Shown one piece after another: positions 6,501 to 6,835 of a stretch of 6,835 nucleotides of DNA. The stretch is taken from assembly GCA_018894075.1 (NCBI GenBank), contig JAHIEB010000016.1, forward strand, positions 1-6,835. Direction: 5' to 3'. Numbering within the stretch: position 1 is the stretch's first letter; every line of letters begins with the position of its first letter. This DNA is from Patescibacteria group bacterium. Lineage in GTDB: Bacteria > Patescibacteriota > Minisyncoccia > Minisyncoccales > Staskawiczbacteraceae. The notes beneath the pieces are model-generated. The model worked only from the letters and a program-made list of their open reading frames with translations. It searched no databases and was not told the DNA's origin. The position numbers and the translations under genes are program-made.

Positions 6501-6835
6501 ATGGAATACAAAATTCCGGGAAAGGTGGGTATTTTAATAAGAGAAGGGGATCAGGTAAAAGAAAGCCAACCTTTGTGTGCAGGAAGTCTGGACTTAAAGA
6601 AGCTTTACAAAGCAGCCGGGCTTGCAGAAACCCAAAAATATATTGTCCAAGAGGTTCAGAGGATTTATTCTTCGCAGGGCGTAGATATCCACGACAAGCA
6701 TATTGAAATCATGGTCCAGAAGATGTTTTCAAGAACCAGGATAAAAGAAGAGGGCGACTCCCAGTGGATCAGGGGGGAGATTGTGGAAGGCGCTTCTTTT
6801 GCCGAAGAGACAGAAGCTTTGAATAAAAAGAATAA
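3504..6835 (+). CDS. rpoC: DNA-directed RNA polymerase subunit beta', 3'-truncated by window end
   Basis: Beta' subunit; carries the catalytic Mg site of RNA polymerase. The frame is open for 1110 codons to the window edge without internal stop or frameshift. Seen in order: zinc site 1 (C59, C61, C74, C77); NRAPTLHR with R456 (E. coli R425); NADFDGDQMAVY with Mg ligands D491, D493, D495; bridge helix about 775-810 (STHGARKGTADTAL); zinc site 2 (C820, C891, C898, C901); trigger loop LTLRTHHLGG (933-942) with catalytic H939; GDITQGLPRVEEIFESR directly after it, so the SI3 insertion of E. coli is absent; QGVDIHDKHIEIMVQKM near the end. The missing C-terminus should hold the SFLSAASFQET and omega-contacting parts. 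ATG at 3504 is the only possible start (in-frame stop at 3483-3485). It begins 4 bases after the rpoB stop, with only a weak AAGAAGAG upstream, suggesting translational coupling. Substitutions: PSQD replaced by PFRD (533-536), MAVH by MAVY, and trigger-loop changes. Confidence 0.98.
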   Translation, partial: MRVIDIEAIRIKVASPEEILAWSHGEVLRPETINYRTQKPEKDGLFAEQIFGPEKDYECACGKYKRIRYKGVVCDRCGVEVTKSQVRRERMGHIKLAAPVSHIWFLRGVPSRMGLVLNKSSQQLEKVIYFSSYVVTQVNEEAKKKILGDIDHEFARKSKGESAAVKQELKQARDRAREEVQEIKPLRIMSEVVYHDMSLKYGEIFEAGTGAETVRTIFEKVDLKKTVEELVQESHSTLPVNRKRVLRRLKLFQGMARANIRPEWMFLSVLPVLPPDLRPMVQLDGGRYASSDLNDLYRRVINRNNRLKYLLEISAPAVIVRNEKRMLQEAVDALIDNEMRKGVTTTATTGGKRLLKSLAAMLAGKQGRFRQNLLGKRVDYSGRSVIAVGPELKFHQCGLPKNMALEMFKPFVIKRILDNELAFNIRGATRLIEDKTPEVWAILEEVVQNKLVLLNRAPTLHRLGIQAFYPVLIEGETIRINPLVCEAFNADFDGDQMAVYLPLSDEAQTEAREIMLSQLNLLRPATGMPIMGPFRDIALGCYYLTRMDKEPALETAKIYSSIEEAITAYNYGHLKIEDEIKVPNPKSKEHEYVATSTGRLIFNLSLPGDYCLVNNLIDAKALKGLVRELVGKYTNQEAVVILDKIKHLGFEYSTLASFSWGMDDLMVPPQKKQLLEEAEKEVGRINAYYKKGLLSKDEKTAQIILIWQTVKSKLEVLLKEILPKDGSVMCIISTGARGTWAQLVQMAGMKGLVNSPAGDIIELPVKSSFSEGFNVLEYFISTHGARKGTADTALRTSSAGYLTRRLVDVAHDVIVSEEDCGDKIGLEMMRKDADMIDQNFSFKIVGRIALEDIKKGKQLLAKKGQLIDWPTADLITKEKIEKVLVRNPLSCRTMRGICQKCYGWDLGRNELIKLGQAVGVVAAQAIGEPGTQLTLRTHHLGGVAGAGDITQGLPRVEEIFESRAPKGEAVMSLVDGKVIKVDEEQRIVKIEPSTKKKDVMEYKIPGKVGILIREGDQVKESQPLCAGSLDLKKLYKAAGLAETQKYIVQEVQRIYSSQGVDIHDKHIEIMVQKMFSRTRIKEEGDSQWIRGEIVEGASFAEETEALNKKN

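Noticed and set aside
3504..6835. Possible broken or frameshifted rpoC.
   Set aside because: Codon-by-codon reading shows one continuous frame with all family motifs; it simply leaves the window before its stop codon.

Overview
This is an ordinary chromosomal housekeeping segment: the junction of an upstream gene with the rpoB-rpoC operon, which encodes the two large catalytic subunits of bacterial RNA polymerase. All genes read on the + strand. The compact RpoB (1064 residues, without the large lineage-specific insertions of E. coli), the uninterrupted trigger loop of RpoC, the AT-leaning composition with Arg mostly as AGA/AGG, and an upstream gene tail resembling glycoside-hydrolase-like (DUF4015-type) proteins all suggest a Candidate Phyla Radiation (Patescibacteria, probably Parcubacteria-like) genome. 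That placement is inference from sequence style, not from a search. I found no in-frame TGA in rpoB or in the visible rpoC, so there is no sign of the TGA=Gly recoding known in some CPR lineages.

Layout: positions 1-144 hold the last 47 codons of an upstream gene. A near-ideal sigma70-type promoter (TTGACA, 16 bp, TATAAT) starts inside its stop codon. The 160-bp intergenic region then holds two consecutive stem-loops (224-251 and 255-272), the second followed by a T-rich run like an intrinsic terminator. rpoB (305-3499) follows without an obvious Shine-Dalgarno sequence. After 4 bases rpoC starts at 3504 and runs off the window end with 1110 codons visible; the C-terminal part, probably about 80-100 residues, is missing. 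I translated rpoC codon by codon and saw no frameshift or internal stop.

The two genes work together: RpoB supplies the rifamycin pocket, the ED pair and two active-site lysines; RpoC supplies the Mg-binding DFDGD motif, bridge helix, trigger loop and two zinc sites. All catalytic residues I could check are present. The points worth a second look are the terminator-like hairpin between promoter and rpoB (possible attenuation) and several substitutions at normally very conserved positions close to the active centre. I see no mobile element, CRISPR array, RNA gene of known type, or novel multi-gene system.
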